Assembly (NCBI RefSeq): GCF_947179165.1
Contig: NC_077238.1
Location: 83,605,757 to 83,669,756 of the forward strand
Origin: Solanum dulcamara
Lineage: Eukaryota > Streptophyta > Magnoliopsida > Solanales > Solanaceae
Length of the DNA: 64,000 nucleotides
Direction: 5' to 3'
The notes beneath the pieces were generated by a model. It made no database searches. It was not told the DNA's origin and was given only the letters and a program-made list of their open reading frames with translations. The translations under genes were made by a program, and so were the position numbers. Below are positions 36,281 to 48,720 of the stretch, piece by piece (position 1 is the first letter of the stretch; each line of letters starts with the position of its first letter).

Positions 36281-38310
36281 TATTGCGTCGCCAATAAAAT
36301 GCTCCTAAACCCATCTAAAGCGTCGCCGGGGCTACTGGAGTCGTTCCCCAGGTCGTTACGGATGCTACTATTGAAGAATCCAATAAAATTTGACCTGTCC
36401 CCCGGCACCTAAAAAGTTCGTGGGCTAACACACATGTAAACCTGGCAAAATCTTCAAATTCCTATTGCGTCGCCAATAAAATGCTCCTAAATCCCTCTAT
36501 AGCACCGCCAGGGCTACTGGAGTCGTTCCCCAGGTCGTTACGGATGCTACTATGGAAGAATCCAAGAAAATTCGACCCGTACCCCCGTCACCTAAAAAAT
36601 CCTTACGCTAATACACACGAAAAACTGGCAAAATCTCCTAATTCCTATTGCATCGCCAATAAAATGCTCCTGAACCACTCTTAAGCACCACCGGGGCTAC
36701 TGGAGTCGTTCCCCAGGTCGTTACGGACGCTACTATGGAAGAATTCTAGAAAATTTGACCCAAACCCCCGGCACCCAAAAAATTTGTGGGTTAACACACA
36801 CGAAAAATTGGCAAATCCCCTAATTCCTATTGCGTCGCTAATAAAATTATCCTAAACCCCTCTATAGCACCGCCGGGGCTACTGGAGTCATTCCCCAGGT
36901 CGTTACGGACGCTACTCTGGAAGAAATCAAGAAAATTCGACCCCGACCTCCGGTATCTAAATATTCAGTGGGCTAACACACACAAAAAACTGGCAAAATC
37001 GCCTAATTACCATTGCGTCGCCAATAAAATGCTCCTAAACCCCTCTATAGCACCGCCGGGGCAACTGGAGTCTTTCCCCAGGTCGTTACGGACGCTACTA
37101 TGGAAGAATCCAAGAAAAGTTGACCCAAACCCCTGACACCTAAAAAATCCGTGGGTTAACACACACGAAAAACTGGTAAAATCACCTAATTCCTATTACG
37201 TCGCCAATAAAATGCTCCTAAATCCCTCTATAGCACCGCCGGGGCTACTGGAGTCGTTCCCCAGGTCGTTATGGACGCTACTATGGAAAAATCTAAGAAA
37301 ATTTGACCAGGACCCCCGGCACCTAAAACATCCGTGGGCTAACACACATGAGAAACTGGCAAAATTGCCTAATTCCTATTGCGTCGCCAATAAAATGCTC
37401 CTAAACCCATCTAAAGCGCCGCCAGGGCTACTGGAGTCGTTCCCCAGGTCGTTACGGATGCTACTATTGAAGAATCCAAGAAAATTTGACCCGGCCCCCC
37501 GGCACCTAAAAAGTTTGTGGGCTAACACACATGAAAACCTGGTAAAATCTTCTAATTCCTATTGCGTCGCCAATAAAATGCTTCTAAATCCCTCTATAGC
37601 ACCGCCAGGGCTACTGGAGTCATTCCCCAGGTCGTTACGGATGCTACTATGGAAGAATCCAAGAAAATTCGACCCGTACTCCCTTCACCTAAAAAATCCT
37701 TACGCTAATACACACAAACAACTTGCAAAATTGCCTAATTCATATTGCGCCGCCAATAAAATGCTCCTGAACCACTCTAAAGCACCGCCGGAGCTACTGG
37801 AGTCGTTCCCCAGGTCGTTACGGACGCTACTATTGAAGAATTCTAGAAAATTTGACCCAAACCCCTGGCACCCAAAAACTTTGTGGGTTAACACACACGA
37901 AAAACTGGCAAATCCCCTAATTCCTATTGCGTCGCTAATAAAATTATCCTAAACCCCTCTATAGCACCGTCGGGGTTACTAGAGTCATTCCCCAGGTCGT
38001 TACGGACGCTACTCTGGAAGAAATCAAGAAAATTCGACCCCGACCTCCGGCATCTAAATATTCAGTGGGCTAACACACACAAAAAACTTGCAAAATCGCC
38101 TAATTCCCATTGCGTCGCTAATAAAATGCTCCTAAACCCCTCTATAGCACCGCCGGGGCTACTGGAGTCTTTCCCCAGGTCGTTACGGACGCTACTATGG
38201 AAGAATCTTAGAAAATTTGACCCAAACCCCTGACACCTAAAAAATCCGTGGGTTAACACACACGAAAAACTAGCAAAATCACCTAATTCCTATTGCGTCT
38301 CAAATAAAAT
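36281..38310 (+). repeat. Six-monomer (~1,097-bp) higher-order repeat, cluster 1 (partner 46160-48190)
   Basis: Six monomer types follow in fixed order: (1) AACCCATCTAAAGCG with TTCGTGGGC after AAAAG; (2) CGACCCGTACCCCCGTCACC with CCTTACGCTAATACAC; (3) GAACCACTCT with GCACCCAAAAA; (4) AAAATTATCCTAAACCCC with CTCTGGAAGAAATC and CCCCGACCTCCGG; (5) TCTTTCCCCAGG with AACCCCTGACACC; (6) ATGGACGCTACTATGGAAAA with TTTGACCAGGACCC. Type 1 is at 36299 and again at 37395. The cluster holds about 1.8 units and ends when the type-6 place is taken by a CTCTATACTGCCGTCAGGG monomer. Confidence 0.88.
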
Positions 38311-41300
38311 GCTCCTAAACCCCTCTATACTGCCGTCAGGGCAACTAGAGTCGTTCCCCAGGTCGTTACGGACGCTACAAATAGAAGAATCCAAGAAATT
38401 TAAACACGTCCCCCCGACACTTAACAAATCCTTGGGCTAACACACACAAAAAACTGGCAAAATCGCCTAATTCCTATTGCATCTCAAATAAAATGCTTCT
38501 AAATCCCTCTAAAGTACCGCCGGGGCTACTGGAGTCATTCCCCAGGTCATTATAGATGCTACTATGGAAGAAATCAAGAAAATTCAACCCGCACCCCCGG
38601 CACCTTAAAGATCCATTGGCTAACACACACAAAAAAATTGCAAAATCGCCTAAATCCTATTGCGTCGCCAATAAAATGCTCCTAAGACCCTCTAAAGCGC
38701 TGTCGGGGCTACTATATTCGTTCCCCAGGTCGTTACGGACGCTAATATGGAAGAATCCAAGAAAATTTGACCCGGACCCCCTTCACCTAAAAAATCTGTG
38801 GGCTAACACACACAAAAAACTGGCAAAATCTCCTAATTCCTATTGCATCGCCAATAAAATCATCCTAAACCCCTCTATAGCGCCGCCGGGGCTACTAGAG
38901 TCATTCCCCAGGTCGTTACAGACGCTATTATGGAAGAATCCAAGAAAAGATTCGACTCGGACCCCCAGCACCTAAAAAATCTGTGGGCTAACACACACGA
39001 AAATATGGCAAAATCGCCTAATTCCTATTGCGTCGCCAATAAAATGCTCCAGAACCCCTCTAAAGAGCCGCCAGGGCTACTGGAGTCGTTCCCCATTTCG
39101 TTACGGACGCTACTATGGAAGAATCCAAGAAAATTCGTCCTGCACCCCCAACACCTAAAAAATCCGTGGACTAACACACACGAAAAACTGGCAAAATCAC
39201 CTAATTCCTGTTGCATCGCCAATAAAATGTTCCTAAACCCCTCTATAGCACCTCCGGGACTACTGCAGTCATTTCCCAGATCGTTACGGATGCTATTATA
39301 GAATAATCCAAAAAAATTTGACCCGGACCCCCGGCACCTAAAAAATCTGTGGGCTAACACACACAAAAAACTGGCAAAATCGCCTAATTCCTATTACGTC
39401 GATAATAAAATGCTCCTAAACCACTCTAAAGCACCGCTGGGGCAATTGGAGTCGTTCCCCAGGTCGTTATGGACGCTACGATTGAAGAATCCAAGAAAAT
39501 TCGACTCGGAACCCCGGCACCTAAAATATCCGTGGGCTAACACACACGAAAAAGTGGCAAAATTGCCTAATTCCTATTGCGCCGCCAATAAAATGCTCCT
39601 AAAACCCTCTATAGCACCGCCGGGGCTACTGGAGTCGTTCCCCAGGTCGTTATGGACGCTACAATGGAAGAATCCAAGAAATTTAGACACGGCCCCCCGG
39701 CACGTAAAAAATTCGTGGGCTAACACACACGAAAAAGTGGCAAAATTGCCTAATTCCTATTGCGCCGCCAATAAAATGCTACTAAACCCCTCTATAGCGC
39801 CGTCGGGGCTACTGGAGTCATTCCCAGGTCGTTACGGACGCTACAATGCAAGAATCGAAGATATTTCGACACGGCCCCCCGGCACCTAAAAAATCATGTG
39901 GTCTAACACACACGAAAAACTTGTAAAATCGCCTAATTCCTATTGCGTCGCCAATAAAATGCTCCTAAACCCCTCTATAGCGCCGCCGCGGCTACTAGAG
40001 TCATTCCCCAGGTCGTTACGGACGCTATTATGGAAGAATCCAAGAAAATTTGACCCAAACCCCCGGCACCTAAAAAATCTATGGGTTAACACACACGAAA
40101 AACTGGCAAAATCGCCTAATTTGTATTGCGCCGTAAATAAAATGCTCGTAAACCCCTCTATAGCACCGCCGGGGCCACTGGAGTCGTTCCCCAGGTCTTT
40201 ACGGACGCTACTATGGAAGAAATCAAGAAAAATCGACCCGGACCCCAGACACCTAAAAATTCTGTGGGCTAACACACACGAAAAACTGGCAAAATTGCTT
40301 AATTCCTATTGCGCTGCCAATACAATGCTCCTAAACCTCTCTATTGCACCGCCGAGGCTACTGGAGTCGTTCCCCAGGTCGTTATGGATGCTACTATGGA
40401 AGAAATCAAGAAATTTCGACCCGGACCCCCGGCACCTAAAATATCCATGGGCTAACACACAAGAAAAAGTGGAAAAATTGCTTAATTCCTATTATGCCGC
40501 TAATAAAATGCTCCTAAACCCCTCTATAGCACCGCCGGGGCTACTAGAGTCATTCCCCAGGTCGTTACGGACGCTACTACTGAAGAATCCAAGAAAATTC
40601 GACACGGACCCCTGGCACATAAAAAATCTGAAGGCTAACACACACGGAAAACTGGCAAAATTGACTAATTCCTATTGAGTCTCTAATAAAATTATCCTAA
40701 AAACCTCTAAAGCACCGCCGGGGCAACTGGAGTCATTCCCCAGGTCGTTACGGACACTAAAATGGAAGAATCCAAGAAAATTCGACCCGGACCCCCAGCA
40801 CCTAAAATATCCGTGGGCTAACAAATACGAAAAAGTGGCAAAAATGCCTAATTCCTATTGCGCCGCCAATAAAATGCTCGTAAATCCCTCTATAGCGCCG
40901 CCGGGGCTACTGGAGGCGTTCCCCAGATCGTTATGGATGCTACAATGGAATAATCAAAAAAAATTCGACACGGACCCCCGGCACCTAAAAAATCATGTGG
41001 GCTAACACACACGAAAAACTTGCAAAATCGCCTAATTCCTATTGCGTCGCCAATAAAATGCTCCTGAACCCTCTAGAGTGCCGCCGGAGCTACTGGAGTC
41101 GTTCCCTATGTCATTACGGATGCTACTATTGAAGAATCCAAGAAAATTCGACCCGGACCCCCGGCACCTAAAAAATCCGTGGGCTAACACACACGAAAAT
41201 CTGGCAAAATGGCCTAATTCCTATTGCGTCGCCAATAAAATGCTCTAGAACCCCTTTAAAGAGCCGCCAGGGCTACTGGAGTCGTTCCCCAGTTCGTTAC

Positions 41301-41640
41301 GGACGCTACTATGGAAGAATCCAAGAAATTTTGTCCCGCACCCCCAACACCTAAAAAATGCGTGGACTAACACACACGAAAAACTGGCAAAATTGCCTAA
41401 TTTCTATTGCATCGCCAATAAAATGTTCCTAAACCCCTCTATAGCACCTCCGGGGCTACTGTTGTTGTTCCCCAGATTGTTACGGATGATACTACAGAAT
41501 AATCCAAAAATATTTGACTCGGACCCCCAGCACCTAAAATATCCGTGGGCTAACATACACGAAAAATTGGCAAAATTGCTTAATTCCTATTGCGCCGCCA
41601 ATAAAATGCTCCTAAACCCCTTTAAAGCACCTCCGGGACT
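38295..41640 (+). repeat. Large segmental duplication D, copy 1 (partner 48721-52030, offset ~10.42 kb)
   Basis: About 18 monomers match in order. Markers are TCTATACTGCCGTCAGGGCA, CACCTTAAAGATCCATTGGC, CTACTATATTCGTTCCCC, TTCCTGTTGCATCGCCAATA, CTCCGGGACTACTGCAGTC, GGGGCAATTGGAGTC, ATCGAAGATATTTCGACACG, CTGAACCCTCTAGAGTGCCG and TACTGTTGTTGTTCCCCAGA. 41059-41600 is almost identical to 51481-52022. The copies differ in type at 39900-40080 versus 50330-50500. Confidence 0.92.
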
Positions 41641-43751
41641 ACTGCAGTCATTTCCCAGATCGTTACGGACGCTACTATGGAATAATCCAAGAAAATTTGA
41701 CCCGAACCCCCGGCACGTAAAAAATCCCTAGGCTAACACACACGAAAAACTTGCAAAATCGCTTAATTCCTATTGAGTCTCAAATAAAATGCTCCTAAAA
41801 ACCTCTAAAGCACCGCCGGGGCAACTGGAGTCATTCCCCAGGTCGTTACGGACACTAAAATGGAAGAATCCAAGAAACTTCAACCCGCACCCCGGTACCT
41901 AAAACATCTGTGGGCTAACACACACGAAAAACTTGCAAAATTCTTAATTCCTATTGCGCCGCCAATAAAATTCTCCTAAACCCCTCTAAAGTGCCGCCGG
42001 GGCTACTGGAGTGGTTCCCCAGGTCATTACGGACGCTACTATGGAAGAATTCAAGGAAATTTACTCGAACCCCCTTCACCTAAAAAATCTGTGGGCTAAC
42101 ACACAACAAATACTGGCAAAATCGCCTTATTAATATTGCGTCGCTGATAAAATGCTTCTAAACCCCTCTATAGCACCGCCGGGGCTATTGGAGTCGTTCC
42201 CCAGGTCGTTACGGACGCTACTATGGAAGAATACAAGAAAATTCGACTCGGACCCCCGGCACCTAAAAAATCCGTGGCTAACACACACGAAAAACTGGCA
42301 AAATCGCATAATTCCCATTGCATCGCAAATAAAATGATCCTAAACCCCTCTAAAGTGTCGCCGGGGCTACTGGAGTCGTTCTCCAGGTCATAACGGACGC
42401 TACTATGGAAGAAATCAAGATAATTCGACCTGGACCCCCGATACCTAAAAATTCTGTCGGCTAACACACATGAAAAACTGGCAAAATTGCCTAATTCCTA
42501 TTGCATCGCCAATAAAATGCTCCTAAACCCCTCTATTGCACCGCCGGTGCTACTAGAGTCGTTACCCAGGTCGTTACGGACGCTACTATGGAAGAAATCA
42601 AGAAAATCCGACCCAGACTCCTGGCACCTAAAAATCCAGTGGGCTAACACACACGAAAAACTGGCAAAATCGCCTAATTCCCATTGCATCGCCAATAAAA
42701 TGCTCCTAAACCCTTCTATAGCACCATAGGGGCTACTAGAGTCTTTCTCCAGGTCGTTACGGTTGCTACTATGGAAGAATCCAAGATAATTCGACACGGA
42801 CCCCTAGCACGTAAAAAATCTGTGGGCTAACACACACGAAAAAACTGGAAAAATTACCTAATTCCTATTGCGTCTCTAATAAAATGATCCTAAACCCCAC
42901 TAAAGCACCGCCGGGGCTACTGGAGTCGTTCCCCAGGTCGTTACGGACGCTACTATGGAAGAATCCTAGAAAATTCGACCCAGACCCCCGGCACCTAAAA
43001 AATCCGTGGGCTAACACACACGAAAAACTGGCAAAATCTCCTAATTCTTATTGCGTCGCCAATAAAATGCTCCTAAACCCTCTATAGCACCGTCGGGGCT
43101 ACTGGAGTCGTTCCCCAGGTCGTTACGGACGCTACTATGGAAGAATACAAGAAAATTCGACTCGGACCCCCGGCACCTAAAAAATCCGTGGGCTAACACA
43201 CACGAAAAACTGGCTAAATCGCGTAATTCCCATTGCATCGCAAATAAAATGATCCTAAACCCCTCTAAAGTGCCGCCGGGGCTATTGGAGTCGTTCTCCA
43301 GATCGTAACGGACGCTACTATGGAAGAAATCAAGAAAATTCGACCTGGACCCCCGATACCTAAAAATTCTGTCGGCTAACACACACGAAAAACTGGCAAA
43401 ATTGCCTAATTCCTATTGCATTGCCAATAAATGCTCCTAAACCCCTCTATTGAACCGCCGGGGCTACTGGAGTCGTTACCCAGGTCGTTACTGATGCTAC
43501 TATGGAAGAAATCAAGAAAATTCGACCCAGACCCCTGGCACCTAAAAATCCAGTGGGCTAACACACACGAAAAACTGGCAAAATCGCCTAATTCCCATTG
43601 CGTCACCAATAAAATGCTCCTAAACCCTTCTATAGCACCGTCGGGGCTACTAGAGTCTTTCCCCAGGTCGTTACGTTTGCTATTATGGAAGAATCCAAGA
43701 AAATTCGACACGGACCCCTGGCATGTAAAAAATCTGTGGGCTAACACACAC
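41641..43751 (+). repeat. Satellite monomers with a five-monomer tandem duplication (42150-43060 / 43065-43750)
   Basis: 42170-42830 repeats at about 43085-43745 with an offset of 914-915 bp (5 x 183). Shared markers are CATAATTCCCATTGCATCGC or its CGTAATTCC variant, ACCTGGACCCCCGATACC, AATTCTGTCGGCTAACACAC, GTTACCCAGGTCGTTAC and CCTAAAAATCCAGTGGGC. The first part resembles 24.15-24.47 and 33.15-33.49 kb, which links this stretch to duplication A. Confidence 0.85.
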
Positions 43752-44957
43752 GAAAAAATGGAAAAATTACCTAATTCCTATTGCGTCTCTAATAAAATGA
43801 TCCTAAACCCCTCTAAAGCACCGTCGGGGCTACTGGAGTCGTTCCCCAGGTCGTTACGGACGCTACTATGGAAGAATCCAAGAAAATTCGACCTAGACCC
43901 CTGGCACCTAAAAAATCTGTGGGCTAACACACACAAAAAACGGGAAAAATCTCCTAATTCCTATTGCGTCGCCAATAAAATGCTCCTAAACCCCTCTATA
44001 GCACCGTCGGGGCTACTGGAGTCGTTCTCCAGGTCGTTATGGATGCTACTATGTAAGAAATCAAGAAATTTCGACCCGCACCACCAGCACCTAAAACATC
44101 TGTGGGCTAACACACACGAAAAACTTGCAAAATTGCTTAATTCCTATTGCGCCGCCAATAAAATTCTGCTAAACCCCTCTAAAGTGCTGCCGGGGCTACT
44201 AGAGTAGTTCCCCAGGTCGTTACGGATGCTACTATGGAAACATCTACGAAAATTTGACCCGAACCCCCGGCACCTAAAAAATCTATGGGCTAACACTGAC
44301 GAAAAACTAGCAAAATCCCATAATTCCTATTGCGTCGCTAATAAAATGCTCCTAAACCCCTCTATAGCACCTCTGGGGCTACTGGATTCATTCCCCAGAT
44401 CGTTATGGACGCTACTATGGAAGAATCCAAAAAAATTTGACCCGGACTCCGGGCACCTAAAATATCTGTGGGTTAACACACACGAAAAAATGGCAAAATT
44501 ACATAATTCCTATTGCGCTGCCAATAAAAGGTTCCTAAACCCCTCTAAAGCGCTGGCAGGGCTACTGGAGTCGTTCCCCAAGTCGTTACGGATACTACTA
44601 TGGAAGAATTCAAGAAAATTTGACCCGGACCCCCTTCACCTAAAAAATCTGTGAGCTAACACACAAGAAATACTGGTAAAATCGCCTAATTCCTATTGCG
44701 TCGCCAATAAAATGCTCCTAAACCCCTCTATAGCACCACCGGGGATACTAGAGTCGTTCCTCTGGTCGTTACGGACGCTACTATGGAAGAATACAAGAAA
44801 ATTCGACGCAGACCCCTGGCACCAAAAAACTCTGTGGGCTAACAAACACGAAAAACTGGCAAAATCGCCTAATTCCTATTGCGTCGCAAATAAAATGATC
44901 CTAAACCCCTCTAAAGAGCCGCCGGGGCTACTGGAGTCATTCTCTAGGTCGTTACGG
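43752..44957 (+). repeat. Segmental duplication B, copy 2
   Basis: Partner of 34061-35265. Unlike copy 1, its left edge is in normal register with the preceding monomer, so copy 1 is the rearranged one. Confidence 0.88.
44311..44832 (+). repeat. Recurrent ~520-bp module, copy 3
   Basis: Same markers as at 7164 and 34620. It belongs to duplication B and so is not independent of copy 2. Confidence 0.8.
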
Positions 44958-46159
44958 ACGCTACTATAGAAGAATCCAAGAAAATTCGACCCAGACCCCC
45001 GGCACCTAAAAAATCCGTGGGCTAACACACACGAAAAAATGGCAAAATCGCCTAATTCCTATTGCGTCGCCAATAAAATGCTCCTAAACCCATCTAAATC
45101 ATTGTCGGGGCTACTGGAGTCGTTCCCAAGGTCGTTACGGATGCTACTATTAAAGAATCCAAGAAAATTTGACCCGGCCCCCCGGCACCTAAAAAGTTCG
45201 TGGGCTAACACACATGAAAACCTGGCAAAATCTTCTAATTCCTATTGCGTCGACAGTAAAATGCTCCTAAATCCCTCTATAGCACCGCCAGGGCTACTGG
45301 AGTCGTTCCCCGGGTCGTTACGGATGCTAATATAGAAGAATCCAAGAAAATTCGACCCGTACCCCCGTCACCTAAAAAATCCTTACGCTAATACACACGA
45401 AAAACTGGCAAAATCTCCTAATTCCTATTGCGTCGCAAATAAAATGCTCCTAAACCCCTTTATAGCACAGTCGGGGCTACTGGAGTCGTTCTCCAGGTCG
45501 TTACGGATGCTACTATGGAAGAAATCAAGAAAAGTTGACCCGGACCCCCGGTACCTAAAAAATTCGTGGGTTAACACACACGAAAAACTGGCAAAATCGC
45601 CAAATTCCTATTGCGTCGCCAATAAAATGCTCCTAAACCCCTCTATAGCATCGCCGGGGCTATTGGGGTCATTCCCTAGGTCGTTACGGACTCTACTATA
45701 GAAGAATCCAAGAAAATTCAACCCGCACCCCCGGCACCTAAAAAATCCATGGGCTAACACACACGAAAAATTAGCAAAATCGCCTAATTCCTATTGTGTC
45801 TCAAATAAAATGCTCCTAAACCCCTCTATACTGCCGTCAGGGCAACTGGAGTCGTTCCCCAGGTTGTTACGGATGCTACTATGGAAGAATCCAAGAAAAT
45901 TCGACCCGGACCCCCTTCACCTAAAAAATCTGTGGGCTAACACACAAGAAATACTGGCAAAATCGCCTTATTAATATTGCGTCGCTGATAAAATGCTCCT
46001 AAACCCCTCTATAGCACCGCCGGGGCTACTGGAGTCGTTCCCCAGGTCGTTTCGGACGCTACTATGGAAGAATACAAGAAAATTCGACTCGGACCCCCGG
46101 CATCTAAAAAATCTGTGGGCTAACACACACGAAAAACTGGCAAAACCGCATAATTCCTA
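44958..46159 (+). repeat. Satellite monomers; partial type-1/type-2 pair of the six-monomer repeat
   Basis: 45078-45440 carries the first two monomer types of the six-monomer repeat (AACCCATCTAAATC, then CGACCCGTACCCCCGTCACC). After this it changes to other monomers, including a CTCTATACTGCCGTCAGGG copy at about 45825 and CTTATTAATATTGCGTCGCT at about 45968, which is also present at 42127. Confidence 0.8.
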
Positions 46160-48190
46160 TTGCGTCGCCAATAAAATGCTCCTAAACCCATCTAAAGCGC
46201 CGCCGGGGCTACTGGAGTCGTTCCCCAGGTCGTTACGGATGCTACAATTGAAAAATCCAAGAAATTTTGACCCGGCCCCCCGGCACCTAAAAAGTTCGTG
46301 GGCTAACAAACATGAAAACCTAGCAAAGTCTTCTAATTCCTATTGCGTCGCCAATAAAATGCTCCTAAATCCCTCTATAGCACCGCCAGGGCTACTGGAG
46401 TCGTTCCCCAGGTCGTTACGGATGCTACTATGGAAGAATCCAAGAAAATTCGACCCTTACCCCCGTCACCTAAAAAATCCTTACGCTAACACACACGAAA
46501 AACTAGCAAAATTGCCTAATTCCTATTGCGCCGCCAATAAAATGCTCCTGAACCACTCTTAAGCACCGCCGAGGCTACTGGAGTCGTTCCCCAGGTCGTT
46601 ACGGACGCTACTATGGAAGAATTCTAGAAAATTTGACCCAAACCCCTGGCACCCAAAAATTTTGTGGGTTAACACACACGAAAAACTGGCAAATCCCCTA
46701 ATTCCTATTGCGTCGCTAATAAAATTATCCTAAACCCCTCTATAGCACCGCCGGGGCTACTTGAGTCATTCCCCAGGTCGTTACGGACGCTACTCTGGAA
46801 GAAATCAAGAAAATTCGACCCCGACCTCCGGCATCTAAATATTCAGTGGGCTAACACACACAAAAAACTGGCAAAATCGCCTAATTCCCATTGCGTCGCC
46901 AATAAAATGCTCCTAAACCCCTCTATAGCACCGCCGGGGCAACTGGAGTCTTTACCGAGGTCGTTACGGACGCTACTATGGATGAATCCAAGAAAATTTG
47001 ACCCAAACCCCTGACACCTAAAAAATCCGTGAGTTAACACACACGAAAAACTAGCAAAATCACCTAATTCCTATTACGTCGTCAATAAAATGCTCCTAAA
47101 TCCCTCTATAGCGCCGCCGGGGCTACTGGAGTCGTTCCCCAGATCGTTATGGACGCTACTATGGAAAAATCCAAGAAAATTTGACCAGGACCCCCAGCAC
47201 CTAAAACATCCGTGGGCTAACACACATGAGAAACTGGCAAAATCGCCTAATTCCTATTGCGTCGCCAATAAAATGCTCCTAAACCCATCTAAAGCGCCGC
47301 CGGGGCTACTGGAGTCGTTCCCCAGGTCGTTACGGATGCTACTATTGAAGAATCCAAGAAAATTTGACCCGGCCCCCGGCACCTAAAACGTTCGTGGGCT
47401 AACACACATGAAAACCTGGCAAAATCTTCTAATTCCTATTGCGTCGCCAATAAAATGCTCCTAAATCCCTCTATAGCACCGCCAGGGCTACTGGAGTCGT
47501 TCCCCAGGTCGTTACGGATGCTACTATGGAAGAATCCAAGAAAATTTGACCCGTACCCCCGTCACCTAAAAAATCCTTATGCTAATACACACGAAAAACT
47601 GGCAAAATTGCCTAATTCCTATTGCGCCGCCAATAAAATGTTCCTGAACCACTCTAAAACACCGCCGGGGCTACTGGAGTCGTTCCCCAAGTAGTTACGA
47701 ACGCTACTATGGACGAATTCTAGAAAATTTGACCCAAACCCCTGGCACCCAAAAACTTTGTGGGGTTAACACACACGAAAAACTGGCAAATCCCCTAATT
47801 ATTATTGCGTCGCTAATAAAATTATCCTAAACCCCTCTATAGCACCGCCGGGGCTACTGGAGTCATTCCCCAGGTCGTTACGGACGCTACTCTGGAAGAA
47901 ATCAAGAAAATTCGACCCCGACCTCCGGCATCTAAATATTCAGTGGGCTAACACACACAAAAAACTGGCAAAATCGCCTAATTCCCATTGTGTCGCCAAT
48001 AAAATGCCTATAAACCCCTCTATAGCACCGCCGGGGCTACTGGAGTCTTTCCCCAGGTCGTTACGGACGCTACTATGGAAGAATCCAAGAAAATTTGACC
48101 CAAACCCCTGACACCTAAAAAATCTGTGGGTTAACACACACGAAAAACTAGCAAAATCACCTAATTCCTATTACGTCGCCAATAAAATGC
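46160..48190 (+). repeat. Six-monomer (~1,097-bp) higher-order repeat, cluster 2
   Basis: Partner of 36281-38310 at an offset of about 9,877 bp. Type 1 is at 46176 and at 47273; types 2-6 follow in the same order each time. The repeated minus-strand open frames at 46843-47040 and 47940-48137, 1,097 bp apart, mark the same monomer in the two units. Confidence 0.9.
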
Positions 48191-48720
48191 TCCTAAATCC
48201 CTCTATAGCGCCGCCGGGGCTACTGGAGTCTTTCCTCAGGTCGTTATGGACGCTACTAAGGAAGAATCCAAGAAAATTCGACCCGGACCCCCGACACCTA
48301 AAAAATCTGTGGGTTAACACACACGAAAAATTGGCAAAATCGCCTAATTCCTATTGCGTCTCCAATAAAATGCTTCTATACCCCTCTAAAGCGCCGCCGG
48401 GGCTACTGGAGTCGTTCCCAGGTCGTTACAGACGCTACTATTGAAGAATCGAAGAAAATTTGACCTGCACCCCCGGCACCTAAAAAATATGTGCGCTAAC
48501 ACACACAAAAAACTGGCAAAATCTCCTAATTCCTATTGCGTCGCCAATAAAATGCTCCTAAACTCCTCTATAGCACCGTTGGGGCAACTGGAGTCGTTCT
48601 CCAGGTCGTTACGGATGCTACTATGGAAGAAATCAAGAAAATTCGACCCGCACCCCCGGCACCTAAAAAATCCGTGGGCTAACACACACGAAAAACTTGC
48701 AAAATCGCCTAATTCCTATT
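48191..48720 (+). repeat. Three extra monomers between blocks C and D in the second copy
   Basis: About 530-550 bp are present here and absent at the matching place (about 38300) in the first copy. This accounts for the change of offset from 9,877 to 10,424 bp. The sequence is ordinary satellite (GACACCTAAAAAATCTGTGG, CCCTTATAC-free type with TATACCCCTCTAAAGCG). Confidence 0.75.
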
